Source: Promethearchaeota archaeon
GTDB lineage: Archaea > Asgardarchaeota > Lokiarchaeia > Sigyniarchaeales > SOKP01
Assembly (NCBI GenBank): GCA_016839705.1
Contig: JAEOTR010000060.1
Location: 62,001 to 126,000 of the forward strand
DNA length: 64,000 bases
Direction: 5' to 3'
Positions within the stretch are counted from its first letter, which is position 1. The number at the start of each line of letters is the position of its first letter. The notes beneath the pieces were generated by a model. That model did not search any database and was not told where the DNA came from. It saw only the letters and a program-made list of their open reading frames with translations. The translations under genes were made by a program, and so were the position numbers. Positions 46,011 to 55,873 of the stretch are shown in pieces.

Positions 46011-47486
46011 ATGGTACGTAGTTATTTATTAACCTTAAAAATCATCAATATAGTCGTTTATGTCTGGCTATTATTAATTTTTCTTTTATCAATTTTTAAT
46101 TTTGATGCGGTAGTTACCACTGCAGACAATGAATTCGTTATCTTTGCTTTCTTTGGTGCAATAAGGAATGTTTTTTCATATCTAATTTACTTTGGTGGTT
46201 TAGGTATTGGATATGTATGTGCTTTTATCAACCCAGCTTTATCTAGGTTTGTATTAACATTCTTTAAAAAATTTTTACTATCGTGGTTTCCCTTTAATGA
46301 GGATCATGTTAATCAGTTTTTAGGCACTAATCCCATTAACGATTTACATGAATTAGATTTCAATCATTTTCTCCCATTATTAATGGGGGAGGGTGAAATA
46401 CTCTTTAATGATTTATACCTTTTTGCATTTCAAATTCTGTTCCTTATTTCAGTTATCTATGCTATTAGAGCTTTCTTCAAAAGCGATCCAAAAAATCATC
46501 TTGTTGCACTTGGATCAATAATGATGATGATTGTCCTACCTTTGATAATTTTTGGTCTAAGAGATATGCTAAACTTATTTACTATTCAATTCGATTATTT
46601 GAATAACATGGCCGATCCCTTAAGTCCGAGTCTATTTGAAATTCCCTTAGACAACTTACTCCAATTCATATTTAGTCCCGTCATTGGATTTGCTATTATT
46701 TCTTACATTTATTTAGAGCTAGCTTTTCAAATTAATTACACAGATACAGTAACAAAACCATCATTAGAAAGAACAGATAGATTAGAAGCTCAATTGAACG
46801 TTTTGGCTAGAGAATCTTATTTTATCACTGCCAATGTGGATAAAATCAAAGCAGAAGCTAAAAAAAGAATTGAAGAAATTGAATTAGAGCAAAAAGAAGG
46901 GTTGATAGTAGGTAAATTTTTCGCAAAAACAGGGAGACGATTCTCATACGTAAAAGAAATGATTGAAAAAAGAAAACTAGAAGAAGAGGAGAAAAAATTA
47001 GTAACTGCAGCATCAAAGACCAGAAGACTTGGGAGATATATAGATCGCCTCTTTCAGGAGGATAGGGAATCAAGAGACACATTAACTGCGAGTTCTTCTG
47101 CCCCTCGAGCGACTAATTTAGCAGTATCAACAGTAGTAAATTTTGTTTATCGGGTAGGTCTACTCTTAATTATTAGTTTCATAATCATCCATCCTCTTTG
47201 GTTTTTAGACACCATTATTCAATTACCTGATGCGATAACAGAAAGTGTAGCAATGTTTTCCCCGGAAGTTATAATTATTTTACTTCTTCCAATCACGCTA
47301 ACTTTTCCCGTGATTTCTCAATTAATATCATTCGTTAAACACAGAAATCTAATAGTGAAATTACAACAAGAAGGCCGAATTAAGGAACTTTTAGCATCCG
47401 TTGGGGATTATGTAAAAAGGGGAGATGTTAAAGCAGAAGAAACAGGACAAGAAGGAACAGAAGTTGTAGCAAGCGAAACTACCTAA
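46011..47486 (+). CDS. Polytopic membrane protein with central coiled coil, last gene of MoxR-DUF58 operon
   Basis: Unrecognised 491-residue protein. About five transmembrane segments lie in the first 245 residues, followed by a charged helical coiled-coil region (about 255-350, KIKAEAKKRIEEIELEQKEG), two more membrane segments (about 375-430) and a short acidic tail. Starting 3 bp after the DUF58 stop, it is almost certainly co-transcribed with it. It may be a membrane platform for the MoxR/DUF58 complex, analogous by position to Bat-type proteins in bacterial clusters; no motif proves this. Confidence 0.75.
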   Translation: MVRSYLLTLKIINIVVYVWLLLIFLLSIFNFDAVVTTADNEFVIFAFFGAIRNVFSYLIYFGGLGIGYVCAFINPALSRFVLTFFKKFLLSWFPFNEDHVNQFLGTNPINDLHELDFNHFLPLLMGEGEILFNDLYLFAFQILFLISVIYAIRAFFKSDPKNHLVALGSIMMMIVLPLIIFGLRDMLNLFTIQFDYLNNMADPLSPSLFEIPLDNLLQFIFSPVIGFAIISYIYLELAFQINYTDTVTKPSLERTDRLEAQLNVLARESYFITANVDKIKAEAKKRIEEIELEQKEGLIVGKFFAKTGRRFSYVKEMIEKRKLEEEEKKLVTAASKTRRLGRYIDRLFQEDRESRDTLTASSSAPRATNLAVSTVVNFVYRVGLLLIISFIIIHPLWFLDTIIQLPDAITESVAMFSPEVIIILLLPITLTFPVISQLISFVKHRNLIVKLQQEGRIKELLASVGDYVKRGDVKAEETGQEGTEVVASETT

Positions 47487-47499
47487 TGTTATATTTTTT

Positions 47500-48435
47500 T
47501 TATTCGTTTAAAGTCATCAAGAAATGTGCCAGAGCTTGTTTTTTATTAATATTCGTCATCAAAGTGTCATAACAATAGGTACTAATGCCTAATTTTTCAA
47601 TTTCAGGTTTCAAATTGCAATCCTTATTATCAATAATAAAATGACCTAAGAAATCTTTGTAATAATTCGCAACTCCTACGCTTGAAACTTCTAAACCAAT
47701 GCATTTCATTAATTTATCGGCCGGTCCTTTTACTGTAGCACCTTCGATAATTGGGCTTATTCCGTAAATTTTATTTTTGACTTTTATAAGAGATTCTCTG
47801 ATGTTTTTCACTTGGATTATTGTTCCTATTGACACTATAGGGTTGGATGGACAAATAATTATTCTCTTTGCTTTATCTATGTATTCTAATGTCTCCTTTA
47901 TTGGTAGTGCTTCATTTATTCCTCTAAATTCCACATCCAGAACTTCTGGGTCACAGTGATACTTTATGAAATATTTTTCGAAATGCATTACTTCAGTTGG
48001 AGTTTTTATATATGTTTCAACTTGTTCGTTACACATAGGAATAAGATGAGCTTTTACTCCTAAGTTTCTACATATCATATCTGTTATTTGAGCTTTAGTA
48101 TATCCCTGGTTAAATAAGTCAGTACGATAAATATGAGTAGCTAAATCTTTATCACCTAAATTGAACCATCCTGTATCATAAAATTTTTTTAAAACTTTTA
48201 AACAGTTGAACGTGTCATCTATAAAACCCCATCCTTTTTCCTTATCTACCAAATCTGCTAGAGTATAAGTTATAATATCCAGATCGGGGCAGATTTTAAG
48301 ACCAAATAATTCAATATCATCACCAGTATTAACTACTATTTTAAGTAATTCTGGGTCTATAAGCTTAGCTAATCCTTCGATTAATTTAGCTGCCCCTACC
48401 CCTCCTGCTAATATTAAATAGTAATTTTCACTCAT
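47500..48435 (-). CDS. cofD: 2-phospho-L-lactate transferase (F420 biosynthesis)
   Basis: Transfers the phospholactyl (or analogous) group to the deazaflavin FO, forming F420-0. The N-terminal LAGGVGAAKLIEGLA and VVNTGDDIELFGLKICPDLD, the central DLATHIYRTDLF and the C-terminal CPSNPIVSIGTI are CofD hallmarks. Length of 311 fits. It follows the CofE-nitroreductase gene by 14 bp, so the two steps that finish F420 are encoded together. Confidence 0.95.
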   Translation of the reverse strand: MSENYYLILAGGVGAAKLIEGLAKLIDPELLKIVVNTGDDIELFGLKICPDLDIITYTLADLVDKEKGWGFIDDTFNCLKVLKKFYDTGWFNLGDKDLATHIYRTDLFNQGYTKAQITDMICRNLGVKAHLIPMCNEQVETYIKTPTEVMHFEKYFIKYHCDPEVLDVEFRGINEALPIKETLEYIDKAKRIIICPSNPIVSIGTIIQVKNIRESLIKVKNKIYGISPIIEGATVKGPADKLMKCIGLEVSSVGVANYYKDFLGHFIIDNKDCNLKPEIEKLGISTYCYDTLMTNINKKQALAHFLMTLNE

Positions 48436-48449
48436 ATTTTTTAACTCAT

Positions 48450-49862
48450 TTAAACTTTAGGCTCATAAATTACATCCTGGAGTTTTTTACGAGATGGAAC
48501 TGGCATAGTTTTTAATGGATATCCTACTGTAAAAAATGCCATAGGCACATAGGATTTAGGGAGATTTAGAGTTTCTTTTATTATCTCCTTAGTAAATATT
48601 GGAGCACAATACCAGCATGAAGCTAAATTCTTGACTTCTAAAGCAAGGAGAAAATAAGTCGCTGAACTACTTATGCTCTGAATCCCTAAAATATACTCAT
48701 TCTCTCTTCGCTCATCATCAGGATAATCCTCGAGTTCAATCTTATCTAAACATAATAAAATCAAAACTGGTGCTTTAATAAAATTCAATTTAGCTTTTTT
48801 TATTTTATTTTTGATGTATTCTTCGGTTTTCCCATCATTTTTTAAATCATTTCTTAGTTTTTGGTTCATCTTATCTATCACTCTTTCGCGTAGCTGTTGA
48901 TTATCTAATATAATATACCTCCAGAATTGTCCATTATGAGCACTTGGAGCCCATCTTGCAACTTCAATACAATCTTCAACTACTTTTCGATTAACTATCT
49001 TATCATCAAAAGCAAATTTGTAACTTCTTCGACTCTTCAGAACTTTGGTTAACTTTGAACCTTCCGGCCCTCGAAATAAATCGATACTCTTGTTTCTTAT
49101 GATAGAGTTGATACTGCTTTTTTCATCATATTCAAAATTATAACCTCTAATTAGAACCACAGGAATCCCCTCATCAGATTCCCCCATTACCAATTGGGCT
49201 GCAGAAGAAAGGCTATCTGCTTGACCAATAATTGTAGATTGCAATTTATATCCAAATAAATCTGTTTTTCCTCGCATATCTAAAATTGGATTTATTCCTG
49301 ATACTCCAATTGATACTCCTACAGCACCTACTCTAAATGATCTACCAAATGAATCTGATATTATCACTGCAATTTCTTTATGACTTTTCTTCTTCAATGA
49401 TTTTCTAATTTTTTCAGCTTGGTAATCTGGATCTTTTGGTAACAATGTAACAATTCTATTCCCTTCAATATTAGATTTATCTATTCCAGCATCTGCACAA
49501 ACAAATCCATGTTTCGTTTCAGTTATCAACACATGTTCTGTCTTAATAATTTCTTTGGCTTCATCTAATATTAACTGAATCAAATGAGGATCCTTTTTGG
49601 GCAACCCTTGTTGTTCTGCTTTTGGGGCTATAATATTGAAGATTTCGTGAGCTTTCTCGCTTGGTGTGATATCATCTAAATTTCTAACTTGTCCTATACT
49701 TTTAGATACCAATGATTGAGCGATCACGATTATATCCTTATCTTTTAAAGACAAACCATTATACTTTAAAGAGTTAAGTATAATTTCAGGAATATTGTCA
49801 CCCGTTTTAATTAATGGGATTCCTTTAAGTCCTATTATTTCAATTCCATACTTATCGTTCAT
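48450..49862 (-). CDS. Coenzyme F420:L-glutamate ligase fused to nitroreductase-like domain (FbiB-like)
   Basis: Residues about 1-245 are CofE, which adds glutamates to F420-0 (GLKGIPLIKTGDNI, VIAQSLVSKSIGQ, VIISDSFGRSFRVGAVGVSIG). Residues about 270-470 are an FMN-binding nitroreductase fold (LKSRRSYKFAFDD, ARWAPSAHNGQFWRYIIL, CWYCAPIFTKEI). This arrangement is known from mycobacterial FbiB, where the second domain reduces dehydro-F420-0; most archaea have CofE alone. Start ATG at 49862. It sits between lipS and cofD genes with gaps of 13-14 bp. Confidence 0.92.
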   Translation of the reverse strand: MNDKYGIEIIGLKGIPLIKTGDNIPEIILNSLKYNGLSLKDKDIIVIAQSLVSKSIGQVRNLDDITPSEKAHEIFNIIAPKAEQQGLPKKDPHLIQLILDEAKEIIKTEHVLITETKHGFVCADAGIDKSNIEGNRIVTLLPKDPDYQAEKIRKSLKKKSHKEIAVIISDSFGRSFRVGAVGVSIGVSGINPILDMRGKTDLFGYKLQSTIIGQADSLSSAAQLVMGESDEGIPVVLIRGYNFEYDEKSSINSIIRNKSIDLFRGPEGSKLTKVLKSRRSYKFAFDDKIVNRKVVEDCIEVARWAPSAHNGQFWRYIILDNQQLRERVIDKMNQKLRNDLKNDGKTEEYIKNKIKKAKLNFIKAPVLILLCLDKIELEDYPDDERRENEYILGIQSISSSATYFLLALEVKNLASCWYCAPIFTKEIIKETLNLPKSYVPMAFFTVGYPLKTMPVPSRKKLQDVIYEPKV

Positions 49863-49875
49863 AATTAGTCAAATT

Positions 49876-50931
49876 TTAGAGGTTCAAATATCTCTTGATA
49901 TCAGATTTTTCACTTTTAGCGAATTTTTCATATTTTTCAGGAATGGCACAACAAGCAGAAAAATATTTGAAATTAATACCCGAATTCTGCTTCCTTAACC
50001 ATTTAATCGTACCTTTAGAAGGGATTTCAATTCTAGTTATCCCCGCTTTTAACGCATAAATCTCAACTTCTGACTTAATATTTCCACGAGGTCTCATACA
50101 ACCTAATGAAATTTCTGTGTTAGGAAATATGAACCTGATTAAAGCTATAGTTTTTGCTATAATTTCTGGATTTGGAGTTTCAAATTTCATGTTGGAATGT
50201 TTTGGAGGAATTAAGGCAATCACAACGATTAGTGAAGGGTTTAACAGAGTTTCTTTTATGAATTTTATTGATTCTATCTCTTTATGGAGCTTGCCATAAT
50301 TTAATCCCACACAAACATGGGGTACAACACTTAAGTTATATTTCTGTAATAATTCAATTGATCTTCTATACTCATCCAATTCTACATCCAAATGATAGAC
50401 ATTTCTTATAACTTCCTCATCCATGTTGACATCAAAAGAGACTATGTCTACATTAGCCTCACTAAGTTTTTTAGCTGTTTCTTCTTTTAGAAGGCCAGTA
50501 TGAGCGTTTATAATCAGATTGGTTTCTTTCTTCACTTTTTTAATAGTATCTAAGAAATTTAATAAAGGTACTGACCCATCCAAATCACTTCCTCCAGAAA
50601 TTAAAACACCTATTCCATTCTCCTTAGAGAGAGATAATAAAAATTGTTCTAAATCTTTTTCTTCTAATATCTGTTTCATACCTTTCAAATATTTCTTATT
50701 ACAATGTTCACAATTTAAAGCACATTCACTCCCAGTTATACTAATAGCAGGAAATTTCTTTGTAGGGTTATAAATCTTTATAATGTTTCCAAAATTCCTC
50801 TTGGTAATACTCTGAGCTAGATTAAGGAATGGTTCTAAGTACTTAGATTCTAAGTTTAAAAATTCTGAATAATCAATCCATGAAGCAACTCCAGATTTTA
50901 TTCTATTTAATAATTGCTGAGCATCAATCAT
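49876..50931 (-). CDS. Radical SAM protein, probable archaeal lipoyl synthase subunit (LipS2-like)
   Basis: Radical SAM enzyme with the CX3CX2C cluster motif CALNCEHC (Cys70, Cys74, Cys77) and a biotin-synthase-like barrel (LISGGSDLDGSVPL, NAHTGLL). C-terminal cysteines (GCMRPRG, ACCAIP) could bind a second iron-sulfur cluster. It overlaps the lipoate ligase gene by 8 bp and lies two genes from another radical SAM gene. This pairing matches the LipS1/LipS2 system, in which two biotin-synthase-like proteins insert the two sulfurs of lipoate in archaea. Which of the pair is LipS1 or LipS2 is my tentative reading. Confidence 0.75.
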   Translation of the reverse strand: MIDAQQLLNRIKSGVASWIDYSEFLNLESKYLEPFLNLAQSITKRNFGNIIKIYNPTKKFPAISITGSECALNCEHCNKKYLKGMKQILEEKDLEQFLLSLSKENGIGVLISGGSDLDGSVPLLNFLDTIKKVKKETNLIINAHTGLLKEETAKKLSEANVDIVSFDVNMDEEVIRNVYHLDVELDEYRRSIELLQKYNLSVVPHVCVGLNYGKLHKEIESIKFIKETLLNPSLIVVIALIPPKHSNMKFETPNPEIIAKTIALIRFIFPNTEISLGCMRPRGNIKSEVEIYALKAGITRIEIPSKGTIKWLRKQNSGINFKYFSACCAIPEKYEKFAKSEKSDIKRYLNL

Positions 50932-51703
50932 ACTTTTTTAACCACTTTATATTTGAATATTTATCTTTTACTAATTTCTCTGCTAAATTTATCTCATCGC
51001 GAGTAAAAGTTCCTTCTTCTAATTCTATTCCTAAAGACTTTTGAAAACCTCTCTCTAAAGAATCTATTAATTTTTTTTCATCATAATTTTCAATTTGATT
51101 TTTGATACCAATGCATTTAGCACGAACCGATTGAACCATCCGGGATTTCCCAACATTTTCCGGTGCTTTTAATACTGAATACATTAATTCTGGATCAATA
51201 TCTAACAAAATTGTTCCATGTTGCAGAATATAACTTTTCCTCCTTACCTGTGCATTTCCGGAAAACTTTTTTCCATCTAGTAAAATAGCGGGACAATGGA
51301 TGATATCTTTTTCAGGTTTCAATCCGTAAATCATTAAACCAAAAATTATTCCTTGAGTAATAATCTCAAACTGATCAATGACTTTTTTTGCACCTAAAGC
51401 CTCTAACTTTTTTATGGGACATACAATTGAATATGTTAATTCCCGTATCTCATCGTGAAAAACAGCACCTCCTCCAGTTATCCGTCTAACGATATTAAAA
51501 CCCTTTTCTTTCGCAAAGGTAAGATCTATCTCATCTTGCAAACTTTGATTTCTCCCAATGCTTGCAGTTGATGGTTTCCATTTGTAAAACCTTATAGTAT
51601 TAGGTACATATTTTTTGATCGCATTGCTAAAGATGGCCTCATCTAAAGCCATATTCCAGTAACCATTTCTAATTTCCAGTGGTAAAATTCGCCATGTATC
51701 CAT
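50924..51703 (-). CDS. lplA: Lipoate-protein ligase family protein
   Basis: Attaches lipoyl or octanoyl groups to carrier proteins such as GcvH or 2-oxoacid dehydrogenase E2. The signature RRITGGGAVFHD, the GKKFSGNAQ loop with the catalytic Lys in the DGKKFSG motif, and LQHGTILLDID are typical of LplA. At 259 residues it has the catalytic domain and a short C-terminal part. Enclosed between two radical SAM genes with a 17-bp gap on one side and an 8-bp overlap on the other, it likely supplies octanoyl- or lipoyl-carrier substrate to the LipS pair. Confidence 0.92.
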   Translation of the reverse strand: MDTWRILPLEIRNGYWNMALDEAIFSNAIKKYVPNTIRFYKWKPSTASIGRNQSLQDEIDLTFAKEKGFNIVRRITGGGAVFHDEIRELTYSIVCPIKKLEALGAKKVIDQFEIITQGIIFGLMIYGLKPEKDIIHCPAILLDGKKFSGNAQVRRKSYILQHGTILLDIDPELMYSVLKAPENVGKSRMVQSVRAKCIGIKNQIENYDEKKLIDSLERGFQKSLGIELEEGTFTRDEINLAEKLVKDKYSNIKWLKKYD

Positions 51704-51720
51704 ATTTACTCAATGTATTC

Positions 51721-52722
51721 CTAATTTACAAATCCATTTAATATCTTATAGACTTCTTCATTTTCAATTTCTGTTACCTTTCTAGGATAATTATAAATAG
51801 GACCCGACGGTTTTGAGGTGTAATAGGGACGATTACATCCAGGACATCCTGAAGTTAAGAACGCATCTGTATCTTTTATAATATCTTTTAATTCTTTTTT
51901 ATTAATATTAAAACGTACAATATCCCCATTAATATTAAAAGTAAAATCACTTCGACTTTTCTCTTTATTAACAATAAGATGCCTCCCTAATTGTAATTTC
52001 CTAAAGTTTAGAAGAGATGGTTGACTAATGTCTTCAAATTTTGTCCCTTTAATCGGAGTGAAGGCAAAAAGCGATACAAGAATTTTCAAATTATGTAGCT
52101 CTTCAATACGAAATATTACATCTTTTTCCATCTCTCCTAAACCAATTATTAGGTGGGTGCTCACAAATCCTTCTGAAAAAATGTCTATTGCTTCAACTAA
52201 ATTCTGGAAATGTTGATCCCATTTATAGGGGCCATCTACTTTATCACCCTTGATTTCATTAAAGATTTCCGGAGTAGTACCATCTAAAGCAATTCCAACC
52301 CTTTCAACACCAGCCAGTTTTAATTCTTTTAATCTATCCTTTGACATGGGAGGGATCGCAACTGAAATCGGGATTTTGATATTATATCTAATCTGAGTGA
52401 TAATTTCCATTAAATCTCTAAAATTTTCAGGATAATTAAGAGTCTGTATACAGATCCTTTTAAACTGTTTTGACGAACGTAAGTATTTCAACTTTGTCAA
52501 GTAATCTTTAAATGGAAATATTGGCCATGTAACTCGAGACAGCATTTCTTCAGAGCTCTTTGATGATCTTGCTTGTGGACAAAACCCACAATTCGCAGTA
52601 CAATGTCCATCCTTATAAGTCATAATGTAGCAGGTAGTTGGGGGATCTTTGAATTTCGCCATCGACCCTAATCCTAAAACAGAAGCACTCCCTATTGACA
52701 CCCTTATTTTTTCAACTTTCAC
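51721..52722 (-). CDS. Radical SAM protein, probable archaeal lipoyl synthase subunit (LipS1-like)
   Basis: Radical SAM enzyme with CTANCGFC (Cys41, Cys45, Cys48) in YKDGHCTANCGFCPQARS, a biotin-synthase-related barrel, and a C-terminal pair in SGCPGCNRPYY that may hold an auxiliary cluster. It is often annotated as a biotin-synthase-like protein, but there are no biotin genes here, while lplA and a second radical SAM gene follow directly, matching archaeal lipoyl synthesis. It is the first gene of a five-gene minus-strand operon ending with cofD. Confidence 0.78.
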   Translation of the reverse strand: MKVEKIRVSIGSASVLGLGSMAKFKDPPTTCYIMTYKDGHCTANCGFCPQARSSKSSEEMLSRVTWPIFPFKDYLTKLKYLRSSKQFKRICIQTLNYPENFRDLMEIITQIRYNIKIPISVAIPPMSKDRLKELKLAGVERVGIALDGTTPEIFNEIKGDKVDGPYKWDQHFQNLVEAIDIFSEGFVSTHLIIGLGEMEKDVIFRIEELHNLKILVSLFAFTPIKGTKFEDISQPSLLNFRKLQLGRHLIVNKEKSRSDFTFNINGDIVRFNINKKELKDIIKDTDAFLTSGCPGCNRPYYTSKPSGPIYNYPRKVTEIENEEVYKILNGFVN

Positions 52723-52918
52723 AACTCTCCCTAGTCAAAAAGCAAAATTAAGTTTTATTCCTTCAATTTATAATTTTTTTTAGTCATTATAATTATTGTT
52801 GTTTTAAGAAATATCAGAAATTCTTGAATTTTCTCTCTACAAAAAAATTTATTGAATCAATTATTAAAATATTAAATATAAATTACACCCCCAATTTTCA
52901 AAGAAGTGTTGACGTTTT

Positions 52919-55708
52919 ATGGTTGAATATAACCCAAAAATAATTGAAGAGAAATGGCAAAAAAAGTGGGTAAAAGACAAAATATTTGAAGTCAAAGAAG
53001 AACCGAATAAGAAAAAATATTATGTATTAGAGATGTATCCATACCCATCAGGTAAACTACATATGGGACACCTTAGAAACTATACTATTGGTGATTGCTA
53101 TGCTAGATTTAAACGAATGAATGACTTTAATGTTCTTTATCCGATGGGTTATGACTCGTTTGGTATGCCTGCAGAAAATGCTGCTATTGATCACGGAGCT
53201 AATCCAGAGGATTGGACGAATAAAAACATAGAAACAATGAAAAAGCAACAGAAGAGGATTGGATTATCATATGATTGGACTAGAGAAATTTATAGCCATA
53301 ATCCTAATTTTTATAAATGGGATCAATGGTTTTTTTTAAAAATGTTAGAAAAGGGGTTAGCCTACAGGCAAGAAAGTTATGTTAATTGGTGCCCAAAATG
53401 CGCTACAGTATTAGCCAACGAGCAAGCTCAAGGAGGAAGATGCTGGAGATGCAATAATCTTGTTGATCAAAAATTTCTAACACAATGGTTTCTTAAGATA
53501 AGGGATTATGCTGAGGAACTACTCGAAGGATTAAATACAGTTGATTGGCCTGAAAAAGTAAAAATAATGCAACGAAATTGGATAGGTAGATCAAAGGGTA
53601 CTATTATAAAATTCCCAATTGTTAAAGAAGAAAAGACAATCGACATTTTTACGACAAGACCAGATACTCTTTATGGAGTTACCTTTATGGTTTTCGCTCC
53701 CGAACATCCATGGGTTCGTGATTGGGTGAAAGGAACGAACTATGAGAAAGAGTTTGAAAAGTTATACGATGAAGTTATGCATCAAGATAAATTTGAAAGA
53801 ACAGATATTGAAATAGAGAAAAAAGGGATTTTTATCGGAAAATATGCAATAAACCCAATAAATAATGAGGAAGTACCGATTTTTATTGGTAATTTTGTTA
53901 TCTATGAATATGGTGCAGGTGCCGTTATGGCAGTACCCGCACATGACCAAAGAGATTTTGAATTTGCAAAAGAATATGATATTCCAATTAGAATAGTAAT
54001 TCAACCACATGACTACGAATTGAATTTAACTAAAATAAATAGAGCATTTGAAGGTGATGGGGTTCTTGTAAACTCCGATGAATTTGATGGGATGGAGAAT
54101 CGATCTGCAATCAATGCAATTACAGAGAAATTAAATGATAATAATTTAGGGTATGCTACAATTAATTACAAATTAAGAGATTGGGGAATTTCACGTCAAC
54201 GGTATTGGGGCTGTCCAATTCCCGTTACTTATTGTGAAAAGTGTGGTATGGTTCCCGTACCATATGAAGATTTGCCAGTTTATTTACCAAAAGATGTTTC
54301 TTTCACCGGAGAAGGTAATCCATTGGAAACAAGCAAAACTTTTATTAATACAAAATGTCCGAAATGTGGTGGGACTGCAAAACGCGAGTCTGATACGATG
54401 GATACTTTTGTAGATAGTTCTTGGTATTTCTTCTCCTTTTGTGATCCACCTTCTGTGGAATCAGAGCTTCCATATAACAAAGAGGTTGTAAATTATTGGG
54501 GTAATGTTGACCAGTATATAGGAGGAATTGAACATGCTGTTATGCATCTAATATACGCACGGTTCTTCACAAAAGTTACACGAGATCTCGGTCTTCACAA
54601 ATTTGAAGAACCTTTTCAATCCCTACTTACTCAGGGAATGATTAATAAAATTCATCCCTATTGTTCTAACTGTAACGCTTTCCTAATGGAAGCAGATCTA
54701 GAACTGATGAAATGTAAGAAGTGTGGTAATACTAACCTAATTGAAAAATCCGTTAAAATGAGCAAAAGTTATGGTAATACAGTAGATCCTGGTGAAATTA
54801 TTGGTAAGTATGGAGCAGATGCGGCAAGGTTCTTTATATTATTCGGAGCTAGTCCTTCCTCCGGATTAGAGTGGTCTGATGAGGGTGTTGATTACGCTTA
54901 TAGGTTTATTAAGAATACTTTTACACTATTAACCGATCCCCCAAAAAATGTAAGGAAGGAATTAACGATTAGAGACACACTGATTAAATATTATTTAAAT
55001 AAGACTATCAAGGAATTTACTGGTAACATGCAGAATCTTGCAATTAGAAATGCGGTTAATAATATAATACAATTTGTATCAGAGCTTGGTAAGTATAAAG
55101 AGGAGGGTATAAAAAATGAAATTTTCGAAGAATGTCGAGAAAATCTACTGATACTTTTGCATCCAATTGCCCCACATATGACTGAAGAAGTTTGGGAAGT
55201 CATTGGTAAGAAGGGATATTTAAGTCTAAATCTCTGGGCTAATTATAACAAGGACCTTCTTACAGAAGAATCAGATTATAAGTGGGGATTAATGAATAAC
55301 ATCTTGGATGATATAAACAATATAAAAATAGCGATGAAGAAAGAAAACTTAAATTCCATTTCAATTATAATCGCTAATGAGTGGAAATTGAAACTTTATA
55401 AAACCCTAGTGCCATTGTTAGAAGAAACCAAAAATCAAGGGGAAATAATGAAAAAATTAATGCAAGATAATGATCTCAAGAAATATACTAAACAAATCGT
55501 GAAAATCGTGAACCGAATATTAAAGAATATAGGTAAATTTCCAAAATTTTGTTTATCTCCAGACGATGAATTTGAATTTTTTGATGAAATCAAACCGATT
55601 ATTGAAATGAAGTACAAAAGTGATGTTAAAGTTATTTTTGAGAAAGATTCAACCGAACAAAAAGCATCTCAAGCACTCCCAAGTAAACCTGCAATTATAA
55701 TCCAATAA
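52919..55708 (+). CDS. leuS: Leucyl-tRNA synthetase, bacterial type
   Basis: Class I synthetase for tRNA-Leu. Signatures [18 protein letters not shown] (HMGH 48-51), [15 protein letters not shown], editing-domain [20 protein letters not shown] and [17 protein letters not shown], and KMSKS at 613-617 all follow the bacterial LeuRS pattern rather than the archaeal/eukaryotic one. Two zinc-knuckle pairs are visible (CPKC ... CWRC; CSNC ... CKKC). ATG at 52919. An inter-domain transfer in the lineage's past is likely; base composition now matches the surroundings. Monocistronic with AT-rich promoter region upstream. Confidence 0.95.
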   Translation: MVEYNPKIIEEKWQKKWVKDKIFEVKEEPNKKKYYVLEMYPYPSGKLHMGHLRNYTIGDCYARFKRMNDFNVLYPMGYDSFGMPAENAAIDHGANPEDWTNKNIETMKKQQKRIGLSYDWTREIYSHNPNFYKWDQWFFLKMLEKGLAYRQESYVNWCPKCATVLANEQAQGGRCWRCNNLVDQKFLTQWFLKIRDYAEELLEGLNTVDWPEKVKIMQRNWIGRSKGTIIKFPIVKEEKTIDIFTTRPDTLYGVTFMVFAPEHPWVRDWVKGTNYEKEFEKLYDEVMHQDKFERTDIEIEKKGIFIGKYAINPINNEEVPIFIGNFVIYEYGAGAVMAVPAHDQRDFEFAKEYDIPIRIVIQPHDYELNLTKINRAFEGDGVLVNSDEFDGMENRSAINAITEKLNDNNLGYATINYKLRDWGISRQRYWGCPIPVTYCEKCGMVPVPYEDLPVYLPKDVSFTGEGNPLETSKTFINTKCPKCGGTAKRESDTMDTFVDSSWYFFSFCDPPSVESELPYNKEVVNYWGNVDQYIGGIEHAVMHLIYARFFTKVTRDLGLHKFEEPFQSLLTQGMINKIHPYCSNCNAFLMEADLELMKCKKCGNTNLIEKSVKMSKSYGNTVDPGEIIGKYGADAARFFILFGASPSSGLEWSDEGVDYAYRFIKNTFTLLTDPPKNVRKELTIRDTLIKYYLNKTIKEFTGNMQNLAIRNAVNNIIQFVSELGKYKEEGIKNEIFEECRENLLILLHPIAPHMTEEVWEVIGKKGYLSLNLWANYNKDLLTEESDYKWGLMNNILDDINNIKIAMKKENLNSISIIIANEWKLKLYKTLVPLLEETKNQGEIMKKLMQDNDLKKYTKQIVKIVNRILKNIGKFPKFCLSPDDEFEFFDEIKPIIEMKYKSDVKVIFEKDSTEQKASQALPSKPAIIIQ

Positions 55709-55873
55709 TAACAGGAATTTTTCTTCCCACTTTTCTTCAAAGTTTAGTGCACTTGTTAAGAGTAGTTTATTAACTTAAGATTAAATAAATTATTTTTATT
55801 CATAAAACCTTAAATCTAATTAAAAAATGGATTTGTTTAATTCTAAGAAAATGTCAAAGGATTTTATACTAAA

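Noticed and set aside
49876..52722. Biotin synthase genes or glycyl-radical activating enzymes
   Set aside because: Tight coupling with lplA and no biotin genes; the C-terminal cysteine pairs and context fit lipoyl synthesis, and they are far from the glycyl radical enzyme.
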